The position numbers and the translations under genes are program-made. From Thermoguttaceae bacterium (GTDB lineage: Bacteria > Planctomycetota > Planctomycetia > Pirellulales > Thermoguttaceae), in assembly GCA_029975295.1 (NCBI GenBank), contig JARKPK010000005.1, positions 33,795 through 97,794 of the forward strand: a stretch of DNA of 64,000 nucleotides, given 5' to 3'. Of the stretch, positions 51,494-60,873 are shown piece by piece. The notes under the pieces are model-generated. The model did no database searches. It was not told the DNA's origin and saw only the letters and a program-made list of their open reading frames with translations. Positions within the stretch are counted from its first letter, which is position 1. Each line of letters opens with the position of its first letter.

Positions 51494-53716
51494 TCAGCGC
51501 CGGGTCTTCGCCGGTCGAGCCCGATCGCATTCCTCGATCAGCCGCAGCAGTTCCACGTAGCCCGGCCGGTAGATCAGCGACTGATCGAACTGTTTGGCCA
51601 CGGCAAGCAACTCGGCCATGGGCCGCGTTCTGGGTGGCCGTGGCGTCCGCAAAACCTCGGCCGTTCTCGCCGCCAAAGCGGCCGCTTGCAGCGATGGCGC
51701 CGTTTGGGCCAAGGTCGGCGGAAAGTCTCGCTGGCGGATGGAAATGGCCTGTTCCCGCCGTGAGCCTCCGCCAACCGTTTGCCACGAAAGCTCTGCCGAA
51801 GCGACCGTTTGATCGTTTCCAAACAACTGAAGCTCGAACAGGGCCACCGCAGACTGGCCTGCGTGGAAATCCACGCGAGCCAACCCCTGCGAGTCGCTAA
51901 TTCGCCGCAGCGCCGAAGGTTCGTGGCCAAAGAAGCGATATGCCCTGACTGCCGTGGGATTGAACGTGACCGAAAGCCGAACATCTTCAGCCAAGCGTTG
52001 CGGTCGGTCGCTGACGACTTCAGCCAGCGACCAATCGATCTGAGCCGGACTCACCGCCCGCAATGCACGGCCCCGCCCGGCCTGTGCCAAGCGACGCAGT
52101 TGGCGATCTTCATCGCTCCCCTGGCTCAAATCGATCACATTGAGCTTCACCCCGCTGTCGCCGGCCTTGCGCAACATCTGCTCCATCTGCTCCCCAGTGG
52201 CGCGATCCATCTCGACGGCCCCATCGGTGAGCAACAGCACGATCTGTTCGCGCGTTTCATTTTGCTCGGCCGACGCTTGCTCAGCCGCTGCCAGGCGCAG
52301 CGAAGAGGCAACGGCCGCCGCCAGATTCGTCGGCCCTTCGACCGGAATCTTCGCCAGCAAACTCGACATCGCGTCAGCCTCGTCACGGGTCGCTCCGGAA
52401 AACTGGACTGTCGCCTTTTCGGAAAACGTGATCAGCGATATCCGATCTTCCCAGGCGATCATGCGAAACAGCCGGTCGAGCGCTCGGCGGGCCATTTCGG
52501 CGCGCCCGCCCCAATTCATGCTTCCCGAGGTATCGAACACAACAATCAAGTGTTTCGGCGGATGCTGCAACAACAACGGCGATTGCGCCTGAACACCCAA
52601 GAGCAAAAGCCAGTAGCCCTCGCCCGCAAACGGCGACGGCCCGGCCGCGGCGCTCAATCGCAGTTCGCCGCGAGTGGGCATCGGCAGCCCGTAGTCCATC
52701 GCTGCCAAGAACTCCTCGGTGCGAACCAGTTCCGGAGGCGGCAACTCACCGCCAGCCGCATAACGTCGCGTCAATCCGTAGCTATCGACCGCGTGAACCA
52801 GGGGCACATGCCACGTTTGCAGCAGGGGATGCGATCCGGGCACTACCCAGGGAAAGAACCCGGTTTCCCTCAGTTCGCGGAAAGGAAACGCCGCCACCAA
52901 CGGCGGCTGCATGCCCATGGGCATCGGCGGCGACAATTTCTCCAACTCCGGCAAGGCGTCGATTTCACGATACGCCACGACCTGCTGTTCCCACATCGGC
53001 GCAATCGTGCTCAGCCACGGATCAACACCCTCTCCGGTGCGCCATCGCGCCAGCAACAACTCCATTTCGTCGAAGGCCGAACTTGGGCGTCCCGCTACCG
53101 CATCGGGCAATCCAATCTCGCCCTCGCTCGCCGCGATTTCCGACGCAAAGGCGGCAATCGCGAACGGTCCCTCGGCCGACGACTCCAACGAATCGAACGG
53201 CATCGGGCCATCGTCTTGCTCGACAAGCAGCATCGCCAGAGAATCGAACCTCGCCACGGGACCGATTTGAGCCAGCCGCGCCAACAGCGAACCGCTCAGT
53301 GCGCCCAAGAATGCAACGAACAACACGGTCACGGTCGCATAGCGAAACGCCGCAGCAACCATCCTCGGCCCTAGCGGTGGAAGAATGCGACGCTCCATCG
53401 GCGGCGTCAGGCGCAACCCTTCGTCAAGCGCCTCGTCGTCGTCGCAAATCACGGAGCAAACGATTCGGCCTTCCAAACCCGCCGGCGTCGGCACATCGGT
53501 CACAACCGCGTCGAGCCAATCGTCCTCGATGAAAAGACCGCGACTGATCGACGCCGCCAATCCCTCCGGAACCGCCACTGCCCGGAGTTGGTCATCACAT
53601 GCATCGTCGCTGTTCAACAGATCGCGAAGCGCGATTGCTCGCAACCGCGCCTGCAAATCGGGCGGCGCGGGGACATTTCGCAATCGGTCTTCCCAGCGCG
53701 AATCAGAGTCGAACAT
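51494..53716 (-). CDS. Transmembrane VWA-DUF3520 protein with N-terminal tandem repeats (putative anti-sigma)
   Basis: The 740-residue protein has a cytoplasmic N-terminus with at least three short repeats ending in VPAPPDLQARL, VAVPEGLAASI and VPTPAGLEGRI, roughly residues 9-91. A membrane helix at about 120-146 (YATVTVLFVAFLGALSGSLL) follows. From about 390 comes a VWA domain with intact metal site (DTSGSM, EGPTNLA, LLTDG), then a YfbK-type DUF3520 C-terminus. An ECF sigma factor gene lies 117 bases upstream in the same direction. The repeat region before the helix is where an anti-sigma domain would sit, so I infer regulation of that sigma factor. The ATG at 53716 is chosen; TTG 53734 is possible; neither has a strong ribosome site. 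Confidence 0.85.
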   Translation of the reverse strand: MFDSDSRWEDRLRNVPAPPDLQARLRAIALRDLLNSDDACDDQLRAVAVPEGLAASISRGLFIEDDWLDAVVTDVPTPAGLEGRIVCSVICDDDEALDEGLRLTPPMERRILPPLGPRMVAAAFRYATVTVLFVAFLGALSGSLLARLAQIGPVARFDSLAMLLVEQDDGPMPFDSLESSAEGPFAIAAFASEIAASEGEIGLPDAVAGRPSSAFDEMELLLARWRTGEGVDPWLSTIAPMWEQQVVAYREIDALPELEKLSPPMPMGMQPPLVAAFPFRELRETGFFPWVVPGSHPLLQTWHVPLVHAVDSYGLTRRYAAGGELPPPELVRTEEFLAAMDYGLPMPTRGELRLSAAAGPSPFAGEGYWLLLLGVQAQSPLLLQHPPKHLIVVFDTSGSMNWGGRAEMARRALDRLFRMIAWEDRISLITFSEKATVQFSGATRDEADAMSSLLAKIPVEGPTNLAAAVASSLRLAAAEQASAEQNETREQIVLLLTDGAVEMDRATGEQMEQMLRKAGDSGVKLNVIDLSQGSDEDRQLRRLAQAGRGRALRAVSPAQIDWSLAEVVSDRPQRLAEDVRLSVTFNPTAVRAYRFFGHEPSALRRISDSQGLARVDFHAGQSAVALFELQLFGNDQTVASAELSWQTVGGGSRREQAISIRQRDFPPTLAQTAPSLQAAALAARTAEVLRTPRPPRTRPMAELLAVAKQFDQSLIYRPGYVELLRLIEECDRARPAKTRR

Positions 53717-53833
53717 GAGGCGCGAGCTACTCAACCGAACCGATTACAAAGGCCAACGAACCAAGATGGCACGAACAACAAGACGCCTTGCCGCAGCAGC
53801 GAGTTTGTCCACGGGCAATCAAACACCAATAGA

Positions 53834-54358
53834 CTATTCCGACGCGAAGCGACCTGCCGGACCTTGGGCTGCCAACAGATGCTCGCGCAAGCGTTTACGA
53901 GCCCGACTCACCCGAGACAGAACAGTTCCCAACGGCACATCAAGCAATTCGGCCGCCTCTTGATGCGTTAATTCCGCCACGACCACCAAGAGCAGGGCCT
54001 CGCGCAATTCCTCGGAAAGCTGATTCAGGGCGTGCTGAATCTCGTCGGTGTACTGGTCGCGCACCGGGTCGGCGTTGCCGATGGCCAAATAGGGCGCCAG
54101 TTGCCCATCTTCGACCGGCTGCGGCTGCTTCGTCTGCCGCCAATAGTCCACCACTCGACGCCGCAATATGGCAACCAGCCACGCTCGCTCGCTTCGATCG
54201 GCCGAGAATGTCGTCCGGCTTTTCCACGCGGAGCGAAACGTCTCTTGCACCACATCTTGCGCTTCGTGATGGTCGCCAATCGCACGGTAGGCCATGCGGT
54301 ACAAACTGGCGGCGTGATCGGCCACCAAGCGGTTGAATCGGGCCAACGACAGCGCCAA
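53834..54358 (-). CDS. ECF-type RNA polymerase sigma factor
   Basis: The 174-residue sigma factor has region 2 (FNRLVADHAASLYRMAYRAI, HEAQDVVQETFRSAWKS, RSERAWLVAILRRRVVDYWR) and region 4 (LSEELREALLLVVVAELTHQ, EAAELLDVPLGTVLSRVSRA). The start is ambiguous: GAGGAG on the minus strand is well spaced before TTG at 54358, almost touches GTG at 54364, and the frame is open to 54436. The TTG start fits the usual sigma N-terminus. It precedes the membrane VWA gene at 117 bases, which may be its anti-sigma. Confidence 0.92.
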   Translation of the reverse strand: MALSLARFNRLVADHAASLYRMAYRAIGDHHEAQDVVQETFRSAWKSRTTFSADRSERAWLVAILRRRVVDYWRQTKQPQPVEDGQLAPYLAIGNADPVRDQYTDEIQHALNQLSEELREALLLVVVAELTHQEAAELLDVPLGTVLSRVSRARKRLREHLLAAQGPAGRFASE

Positions 54359-55355
54359 CGCCACACTCCTCTGCCTTAGCGGCGAATGGCCGCCTATTCG
54401 GGCACGCCGTTCCAGCCAAGAGTTACTTCGCACCAACCCCGGGAAACTATTCCCAGACTATCGCCTCCAGCCTATTCTACCGACGGACGACACCCGACGA
54501 GAACAATCATCGAACGCCGGCCGACGGTTGGCGGCACGGGGCTTAGGATCGCTCCCAACGGCAACACTGTCGGGATCCAAACACACAACCCATTTCGCCA
54601 CATAGACTTCCAACCACCCAAGACTTGAGATCGGGCAGGCAACAACCGGTTCACGGGGCGTCCGAACGTCTCTTCTCAATCGCGTGGGCATGGGCATGGC
54701 GGCGAGAGCTTTTTTGGCAGTGATGGCCCGTTGGGCTGATCATGCGTTCTCTCCCCTCAGGCCCCCGATTCCTCCCAGCCTCGCAGGCACCCTATTCCTG
54801 CACGCAAAGACACCCTACCCAACGGTGTGAACGCTGTCTGCCGGGGTCCGAACGGGAGAACCAACCGGGATCGACGCGTTGCGTCAAAAGCGCCGAGGCA
54901 AATCCTGCTGCTCGAAGTTCGTTGCGAAGTCGGTCGCGGTTTCGGACCGACCGCAGCAGATGTCTCCGGAGTGATCATTCCTATCGTGCTGCCTGCCAGC
55001 AGTTGCAACAGATCACTTCAGTAGATCAAGGCGGGCGAGGCGCTTCGCCCAGAAAGACAAACGGCTAGAATAAAAAGGGAAGCAATCGACGATTCTCTCA
55101 ATAAGACAGTCTGAGACTTTGCACCGCGAAAGCGTAAGGCAGGGAACGCGTTCGCCCGGGTGATCGCGACTAAGCCCGGGGAACGGACCACGATGCGGTT
55201 TGAACGCGATTTGCGCGGGCGCGGACAACCATCGGGTCGAAGTCCCCGAGCAAGCGGCTTCCGACGCAATCGATCGCTCGCTTTTTCGCCGACGTAGGTT
55301 GGGCGGCAGGCCGCTAGCAAGTGAACCATCTTAGCCGCAGACTGGGAAATCACCC
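54359..55355. other. Large divergent intergenic region
   Basis: About 1 kb between the sigma factor and the two-gene membrane module. No credible gene found: open frames are short and unlike proteins. A 6-bp hairpin GGGCGA/TCGCCC is at 55033-55050, followed at 55065 by TAGAATAAAAAGG, an AT-rich, -10-like stretch. Otherwise nothing recognised. Confidence 0.45.
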
Positions 55356-56531
55356 ATGCTCGATTTTCGCACGCCGACCCGTGGACGTGTTGAGCGACTC
55401 TCTCACGACCGGCGCCGTTTGGCCTATCTGGTTTTCGCCGCCGGCTTGGCAGTTGTGTTGATGTTCAAGGCCGCCAATCCGGAACAATGGCGATGGCTCG
55501 ATCGCTGGGCAAGTTCGGAACAATCGCACGAACCGCCCATCGACAACCGCATCGAACGCATAGAACAGAACGACGCCGAGACAGTGCATTTGGCCGCGCC
55601 GCATCTTGCAGCCAACGATTCGGGTCAACGCGAGACGAGCTCGGGCTCGGCGCCGCGCGATTCAGCCGCAGGCGACAAGGCGCCCGGCGCAAACGACAGT
55701 TCGACATCGCGCCAACCCGACTCTGCGCCGGCGGCCAACGGCGACGCCGCTGCCGAAACGCCCGCTCTTGCTCCCGGCGAATCAACCGCTGAAACGCCCG
55801 GGCGCTCGCCAACCAAAACAGCGTCCGAATCGGCCGCCGCCCCGGGTCAAGGCGCCCAGCCGAAAACCCCGTCGGTAGCTACGGTCCTTTCCGGTGTTTC
55901 GGAGTACTATCTCGGCCAAGTTCGAGACGACACCGTCTTTCGGGTCGAAGAGCAAGACTCGTGGTTCAACATCCTCGACGTGCTCAACCGGGCCGATGCG
56001 GCGGCGATCGCACGGCAGTCGGCCGGGGCCGTCAGTTTCGCCCAACTCTATCGGCAATCGCCGCTCTATCGCGGGCGAGTCGTTTCCACCTCCGGAGTCG
56101 TGCGACAAGCCGATCATTATCCCCGTGTTGCGCAAAACTCCGCCGGCATCGGAAGTTATTATCGGCTGACCTTGTTTCCGGTTGATCACCGTGATACTCC
56201 GATGTTCGTTTATTGCCTGAGCCTCCCCGAGCGATTTCCCATCGGCTCGGGCATCGAGGAGTTCGTAGAAGTCGATGCCGTCTTCTTCAAACGATGGGTT
56301 TACGAAGGGAAGGGCGGACTGTTCACAACGCCCATCCTTTTGGCAAAAGACGTTCGCTGGCAGCCGCGTCTGGTCGTTCGGGAAGAACCGCCGGCACAAC
56401 CGTGGCTGTTCGTTGCCATCGTTGCTGTCGCAGCGATCTTCAGTGTGGCCGTAAGCGTCGCGATTTATCGACGAACCAAGGCAAGCAACCGCCCGAGCAT
56501 CCCCGACCGATTGGAGCTAGGCCCGCCATGA
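55356..56531 (+). CDS. Unknown membrane-anchored protein, one copy of a novel module
   Basis: The 391-residue protein has an N-terminal membrane helix (LAYLVFAAGLAVVLMF), an Ala/Pro/Ser-rich linker to about residue 170 and a folded region. A C-terminal membrane helix (PWLFVAIVAVAAIFSVAVSV) closes it. Residues about 238-337 contain a module with GRVVSTSGVVRQ, SYYRLTLF, MFVYCLSLPERFPIG, FFKRWVY and PILLAKDVRWQP. The strand-rich pattern is OB-fold-like, but I do not recognise the family. The start codon of the next gene overlaps the stop (ATGA), so translation is coupled. The next gene repeats the same module twice. Function unknown; two helices suggest that the module faces the periplasm. Confidence 0.72.
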   Translation: MLDFRTPTRGRVERLSHDRRRLAYLVFAAGLAVVLMFKAANPEQWRWLDRWASSEQSHEPPIDNRIERIEQNDAETVHLAAPHLAANDSGQRETSSGSAPRDSAAGDKAPGANDSSTSRQPDSAPAANGDAAAETPALAPGESTAETPGRSPTKTASESAAAPGQGAQPKTPSVATVLSGVSEYYLGQVRDDTVFRVEEQDSWFNILDVLNRADAAAIARQSAGAVSFAQLYRQSPLYRGRVVSTSGVVRQADHYPRVAQNSAGIGSYYRLTLFPVDHRDTPMFVYCLSLPERFPIGSGIEEFVEVDAVFFKRWVYEGKGGLFTTPILLAKDVRWQPRLVVREEPPAQPWLFVAIVAVAAIFSVAVSVAIYRRTKASNRPSIPDRLELGPP

Positions 56532-58333
56532 TCATCCCGATCCCGACTGTCAGGGTCGCGTTCAACGCAGCGAACGTCGTGCATGATCTGTCCTGCTCGG
56601 CGGCGCGATTCGCTGCATTGCTGTTGGCCGCTCTTGTACTGGGCCTTGCTTCGCCGGCCTGCGGAGCCGAGCCAGCTGAAACGCACGAGAGCGCCCCTGC
56701 AACCCCGCCCGAAACCGCTCGGCCCGCGGCAATGCCGGCAGCGGAGCCCGCGGCGTCATCGATGCCGGACGCCGAAAGCAATCGCAGCCCTTCGCCGCCG
56801 ACGGCGTCAACCGCGCCCTCGCCCGCTTCTGACGGGCATAAGTCGCCCTCCGATGCAAGCCCGCATCGAGCGCCGGCTGGCGAGCCCGACACACCGCGCA
56901 GTTGGTTCGAGCTCTATGGTCTCGACGACAGCCATTTTGCCAAGTTTGTGTCCGGCAGGCCGCTGGACGCGGACGAGGTAGAACCACTCCTGAAGGTGAT
57001 CTTCCGCATGCGGAGGTTCACCCCTGAGCAGATCGCCCAATGGACCCAACGCGAATGGTCGGCCGAAGAGCTGGCGCAGATGCCGCAATCGTACCAGGCC
57101 GAGATGTATCGCCTTGTCGGACAGGCGATCGATGTCGAAGCAATCACGCCCGCCGAGGAAGTGGCCTCGCTTTTCGAGATGCCCGAATACTACCGTTGTC
57201 GAATCGAATTGGCCTCGGGCGCGAAGGCCGAGGTGTATGCGGCCTCGGTGCCGCGGGCCTGGTTGGCCGGCGGAGGTCCGTTCCCCGCGCGATGCGAGGT
57301 CTCGGGTGTGTTTCTCAAAACCGCAGCGGCAGCAACAGAAGAAGAAAAGCGGCCCGAACTGGTTTTTGCAGCGGCCCGCGTTGCTTGGCATCCACCCACC
57401 CCCCTGGGCAACCTGCAATTCGACTATGGCCTGTTCGATCAGGTGGTCGATCGCGCTCCGCCGGAAAGCGAACCTTTTCACGAAATGCTTGCAGCGGTTC
57501 GCCGAAGCAAGCGGGGAGAGCTCGACCGAATCGCCCGCGAGCAGTTGAAGGACTTAGCAGATCGAATCCCGCACAATCAACCGGCCGCGGAAGGGCAGGG
57601 GGCGATCGTCCGCCAGGCGTCCGATGGCTCGTGGTTCTACTCCGTTGTTCCGCTCTTCCACGATTCGGAGGCCAGCCGCGGCCGTCTCGTGGCCGTCGAG
57701 GGCGTGGCTCGGCAAGTGCAAAAGGTGGTGATCGACGAGCCCGAGATTCGTCAGCGCTACGGCATCGACCATTATTATCAGGTCAGTCTCTTCACTGCGG
57801 ATTCAGGGGTCAACCCGGTCATCTTCTGCGTGCTCGAGCTGCCCCCAGACATGCCCTTCGGTGCGCGCGATCGCTACGGCGAGAAGGTTCGGATCGCGGG
57901 ATTCATGTTCAAGCTCTGGAGCTACCGCATCGACATCCCGCGCGGCGCCGATGAAGACTCGAAAACCGGCCGGATGCGGCAGAGGGCGCCGCTGCTAGTA
58001 GCCCGAGATTTGCTCTGGTATCCGGCACCGCCGCCACCGCCGCGCAGTTCGTTGGCAGCGGTCATCGGCTTGGGCTTTCTCGCTGCCGCGACCCTATTGG
58101 GTTGGTGGGCGTTGCGTCGGAGCGACCGTCGCGACGCCAAGCCTCGGCATGCGGAAACGGTCGAACGGTTTCAGTGGCCCGCCGCCACAGACGGTTCGCC
58201 CGTGGCGGCGCCCCAAGCATTTGATCCGAACAATCTACCCGATCTCGGACAAGCCGATCCGCAGCAGGCCGCCCCTCAGCCGCCGGCGAGCAATTCGGAC
58301 GGCCAGAGCGACGAAAAGCCCGGTGACGGTTGA
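56528..58333 (+). CDS. Unknown membrane-anchored protein, two copies of the same module
   Basis: The 601-residue protein has a signal peptide (FAALLLAALVLGLASPACGA), a long Ala/Pro/Ser-rich linker, two copies of the module found in the gene before, and a C-terminal membrane helix (LAAVIGLGFLAAATLLGWWA) followed by a Pro/Gln-rich tail. Copy one covers about 57107-57394 (residues 194-289: YRLVGQAIDV, EYYRCRIEL, VSGVFLK, ARVAWHP). Copy two covers about 57674-58024 (GRLVAVEGVARQ, HYYQVSLF, VIFCVLELP, FMFKLWSYR, LLVARDLLWYP). The ATG at 56528 overlaps the preceding stop. The longer open frame back to 56213 lies inside the other gene and is discarded. Family not recognised. Confidence 0.72.
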   Translation: MIIPIPTVRVAFNAANVVHDLSCSAARFAALLLAALVLGLASPACGAEPAETHESAPATPPETARPAAMPAAEPAASSMPDAESNRSPSPPTASTAPSPASDGHKSPSDASPHRAPAGEPDTPRSWFELYGLDDSHFAKFVSGRPLDADEVEPLLKVIFRMRRFTPEQIAQWTQREWSAEELAQMPQSYQAEMYRLVGQAIDVEAITPAEEVASLFEMPEYYRCRIELASGAKAEVYAASVPRAWLAGGGPFPARCEVSGVFLKTAAAATEEEKRPELVFAAARVAWHPPTPLGNLQFDYGLFDQVVDRAPPESEPFHEMLAAVRRSKRGELDRIAREQLKDLADRIPHNQPAAEGQGAIVRQASDGSWFYSVVPLFHDSEASRGRLVAVEGVARQVQKVVIDEPEIRQRYGIDHYYQVSLFTADSGVNPVIFCVLELPPDMPFGARDRYGEKVRIAGFMFKLWSYRIDIPRGADEDSKTGRMRQRAPLLVARDLLWYPAPPPPPRSSLAAVIGLGFLAAATLLGWWALRRSDRRDAKPRHAETVERFQWPAATDGSPVAAPQAFDPNNLPDLGQADPQQAAPQPPASNSDGQSDEKPGDG

Positions 58334-58366
58334 GGAATCCCACTGTGTGAACTGCGGAGAATCATT

Positions 58367-58381
58367 CGTTCGGTGCGAACG
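58367..58381. terminator. Hairpin between convergent genes
   Basis: CGTTCG-GTG-CGAACG forms a perfect 6-bp stem with a 3-base loop, 33 bases after the stop of the module gene and before the convergent sulfatase-like gene. No T tract, so only a candidate. Confidence 0.4.
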
Positions 58382-58442
58382 TTCAAGCCGTCTGCCCTCG
58401 GCTGCGGTTTCGCGCCATCTCTTGCACAGACGCATTCTGAGG

Positions 58443-59660
58443 CTAATCTAGCCCTTCCAACAGAACGCGCGGCAGCGGGGGCAGATCGCTGATTCGGCCG
58501 TGCTGCACCGTTTGGTCGAACTCCACCAAAGCGTCGCCCAGGCAGTCAACAACCTCAGGGCAGCGCACGGCCACGTTGTTCGCTTCCCAGAAATCATCGG
58601 GTTTCACGTAGAGCTCGCATTCGGCCGCCTGCCTCAGGAACCAAGCGGGAGTTCTGATCGCCCGTTGGCCAAGGCCAACCGCGCAGAGGCGGTCTCGCAT
58701 GGCCGAAACCTCGCCCCGGACGATCGGCGTCAGATCGATCGCGGTGGGCGACTCGGGTGCCGGCCCAACGCCTGCCAAAGAAATCGCCGTCGCCCACAGG
58801 TCGCACGGTTCAACCAAATCGAACCGCCGCTCGAGCGCACCGTTCCTGTCGGGCAGCCGCACCATCAATGGAACCTGAATGAGTTCACCGTGCAAGGATT
58901 GATCGCATGGTCCCAACCGGCCATGCTCGCCGAGCGGAAACCCGCGTGCCGAGGTGAGAACCAGAGCCGTGTCGGCCGCAAACCGGCTATCGCGAAAGAA
59001 CTCGTCGAAGGCCCCAAGGCACTGATCGAGCACGGTGACTTGGGCCGCATAGGTGATCGCCGCCGCCCAAGTCTCGTCCGGGTCGGCATCGGCGCCGAGC
59101 ATCCGGTCGGGCGGGTCTGCCTGAGAAAACGGGGGCGGGTCGCCCTCTTGACGGTACATTTCGCGCATCGACGCCGGAGCGTCCCAAGTTCGGCCCAAGC
59201 CCGCCAAGTGGCACCACAGAAGAAAAGGCCCCTTTGCTCGTTCCAGCCATGCAAGAGCCGCCATCGTGCCGCGGGCTGTCTGCGTTTGGAACACGTCTGC
59301 GGCAAGCTCCGGCTGCCAGCACGGCTCGACCAGCACACATTCGTCGAACTCGGCCGCCATTGTTGTTCGGCTCAGGGTTTCGTCGTCGGTCACCAACGCA
59401 GTGACAAAACCGCCGCCGCGCAACAGGGTCGGCAAAACGGGCCGTCCGGCGTCGGCGCCGGGCCGCGCGCACATCGCGTGAAGCCCCGACCAGTAGCTCC
59501 GATATAATCGGGCCAAGTCGGGCGTATCGATGAGAAACTGGGAAAACACGCACGAATCGGCGGCCCATCGATCGAGGGCCGGCGTTTCGATCCATGTGTT
59601 GCCGTACGCCCCCAAGAAGCCGGCATGCAGGCGATCGACCACCAGAACCACAACGTTCAT
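58443..59660 (-). CDS. Sulfatase-fold protein lacking the catalytic residues
   Basis: The 405-residue protein keeps the alkaline-phosphatase/sulfatase fold. It has an N-terminal NVVVLVVDRLHAGFLGAYGN strand, TPALDRWAADSCVFSQF, and the late LTSARGFPLGEHGRLG and IQVPLMVRLP. In active sulfatases the first reads DD, the CxPSR formylglycine site follows, and the late motif reads TSDHG. Here the DD pair has lost one Asp, the site has no CxPSR (DTPDLARLY stands there), and the late metal ligands are AR instead of DH. I infer a non-catalytic relative. The start at 59660 fits the fold, but no ribosome site is visible; frame is open to 59729. Confidence 0.85.
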   Translation of the reverse strand: MNVVVLVVDRLHAGFLGAYGNTWIETPALDRWAADSCVFSQFLIDTPDLARLYRSYWSGLHAMCARPGADAGRPVLPTLLRGGGFVTALVTDDETLSRTTMAAEFDECVLVEPCWQPELAADVFQTQTARGTMAALAWLERAKGPFLLWCHLAGLGRTWDAPASMREMYRQEGDPPPFSQADPPDRMLGADADPDETWAAAITYAAQVTVLDQCLGAFDEFFRDSRFAADTALVLTSARGFPLGEHGRLGPCDQSLHGELIQVPLMVRLPDRNGALERRFDLVEPCDLWATAISLAGVGPAPESPTAIDLTPIVRGEVSAMRDRLCAVGLGQRAIRTPAWFLRQAAECELYVKPDDFWEANNVAVRCPEVVDCLGDALVEFDQTVQHGRISDLPPLPRVLLEGLD

Positions 59661-59891
59661 GCGGTCGATTGTGGCCGAAACCCCGGCCCGTGGCAAGAAG
59701 GGCCGACGACCTCCGAACACCCGGAGCATTAAGGTTGGTGGTGGCGATCAATCGGCGCGTCCGCGTCGCCGCAGCAGGGCTCTGCGTTCGACGATGCTCC
59801 TCGCCGACGTCAAGAAAGCCATGATCGCCCGACCGTTCGCTCAAGGCGTTCGGCCGGCGCGTTCTGTGCCCGTCCGGCGGCAACGGACCCG

Positions 59892-60788
59892 TCACGTGCC
59901 GGAGGGCTCCAAACAGAGCGGCTGGACGCCGCGGCCGTCGTGGCAGAACACGCAGTTTCGCCCGCCCGCCTTGGCGGCATAGAGCGCTTCGTCGGCACGG
60001 GCCAAGAGGCTCTCGGCCGAGTCCCCGTCGAGCGCCTCAGCCACTCCACCGCTAACGGTCAGCGGAAGCTGCTGCGCAACCGCCTTCCGCATTCGCTCGG
60101 CGAAGATGCACGCGCCGAACAGATCGGTTTGCGGCATCACCACCACGAACTCCTCGCCTCCGTAACGAGCCACATAGTCGGTTTCGCGCGCCGATTCGTC
60201 GAGCTTCGCGGCCAGGTTTCTAAGCAGCTCGTCGCCGCGCAAGTGCCCGCGCTGGTCGTTGATCTGCTTGAAATGATCGATATCGAAAAGCACCAGCGAG
60301 AACCGCACTTCGTAGCGGTGCAGCAGGGCCATCTGCGCCGAGAGGGCGTCGTCCAACCCCCGGCGGTTCTGCACGCCCGTCAACGGATCGGTCCGCGTTT
60401 CGGTGAAGCTCATCAGATTCGAGCTTTGTTGACGCAACTCGTCTTGGGCGGCTGAAAGCTCCGCTGCAAGCCGCATCGTCGGCTTAAGAATCTCCTCGGC
60501 CTCATCGCAAAGCCGGGCGAAGGCGGCCTCCGCTTCCACCGCGCTGAGCCGATCCACCCTTTGGCGAAACTCCAGGAGCCGGGAGTTATGCGCCGACAGG
60601 CTTTCCCGAAGTTTCGCGGCGATCTTCTCCAATTCGCCCGCCACGTGCTGAGCGCGCCGAAGCTCGCGGCGACTGCGGGCCGAAGGCTCTTCGTCCGCCT
60701 CGCGCCGACCGCGACCGACCAAATACCCTAAGGCGGCAACGGCGGCCAAGGCCACCGGCACGGGCAAGTAGAGTGTTCCCAGTTCCAT
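59892..60788 (-). CDS. Membrane-anchored GGDEF diguanylate cyclase
   Basis: The 298-residue protein has an N-terminal membrane helix (LPVPVALAAVAALGYLVG), an Arg/Glu-rich helical region (SRRELRRAQHVAGELEKIAA) that may form a coiled-coil dimer, and a GGDEF domain from about 130. The active loop reads GGEEF near residue 210, and RETD precedes it by five residues, matching the inhibitory RxxD site for c-di-GMP. LFDIDHFKQINDQRGHLRGD is the substrate-binding helix. It therefore should be an active, product-inhibited c-di-GMP synthase. The small membrane gene at 60874-61008 lies just upstream on the same strand. No strong ribosome site at the ATG. Confidence 0.93.
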   Translation of the reverse strand: MELGTLYLPVPVALAAVAALGYLVGRGRREADEEPSARSRRELRRAQHVAGELEKIAAKLRESLSAHNSRLLEFRQRVDRLSAVEAEAAFARLCDEAEEILKPTMRLAAELSAAQDELRQQSSNLMSFTETRTDPLTGVQNRRGLDDALSAQMALLHRYEVRFSLVLFDIDHFKQINDQRGHLRGDELLRNLAAKLDESARETDYVARYGGEEFVVVMPQTDLFGACIFAERMRKAVAQQLPLTVSGGVAEALDGDSAESLLARADEALYAAKAGGRNCVFCHDGRGVQPLCLEPSGT

Positions 60789-60873
60789 CGTCCCGTTGCA
60801 TTTAGGAAGAAGTCATTGCCCCGCAACCCATCAACACCAACCCGGCCCGTCGCGGTTCCCGCTGGCGCAGCGA

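Noticed and set aside
51779..53374. A 531-codon plus-strand frame opposite the VWA gene
   Set aside because: Composition is Arg/Gln-rich without domains; the minus strand carries clear VWA motifs.
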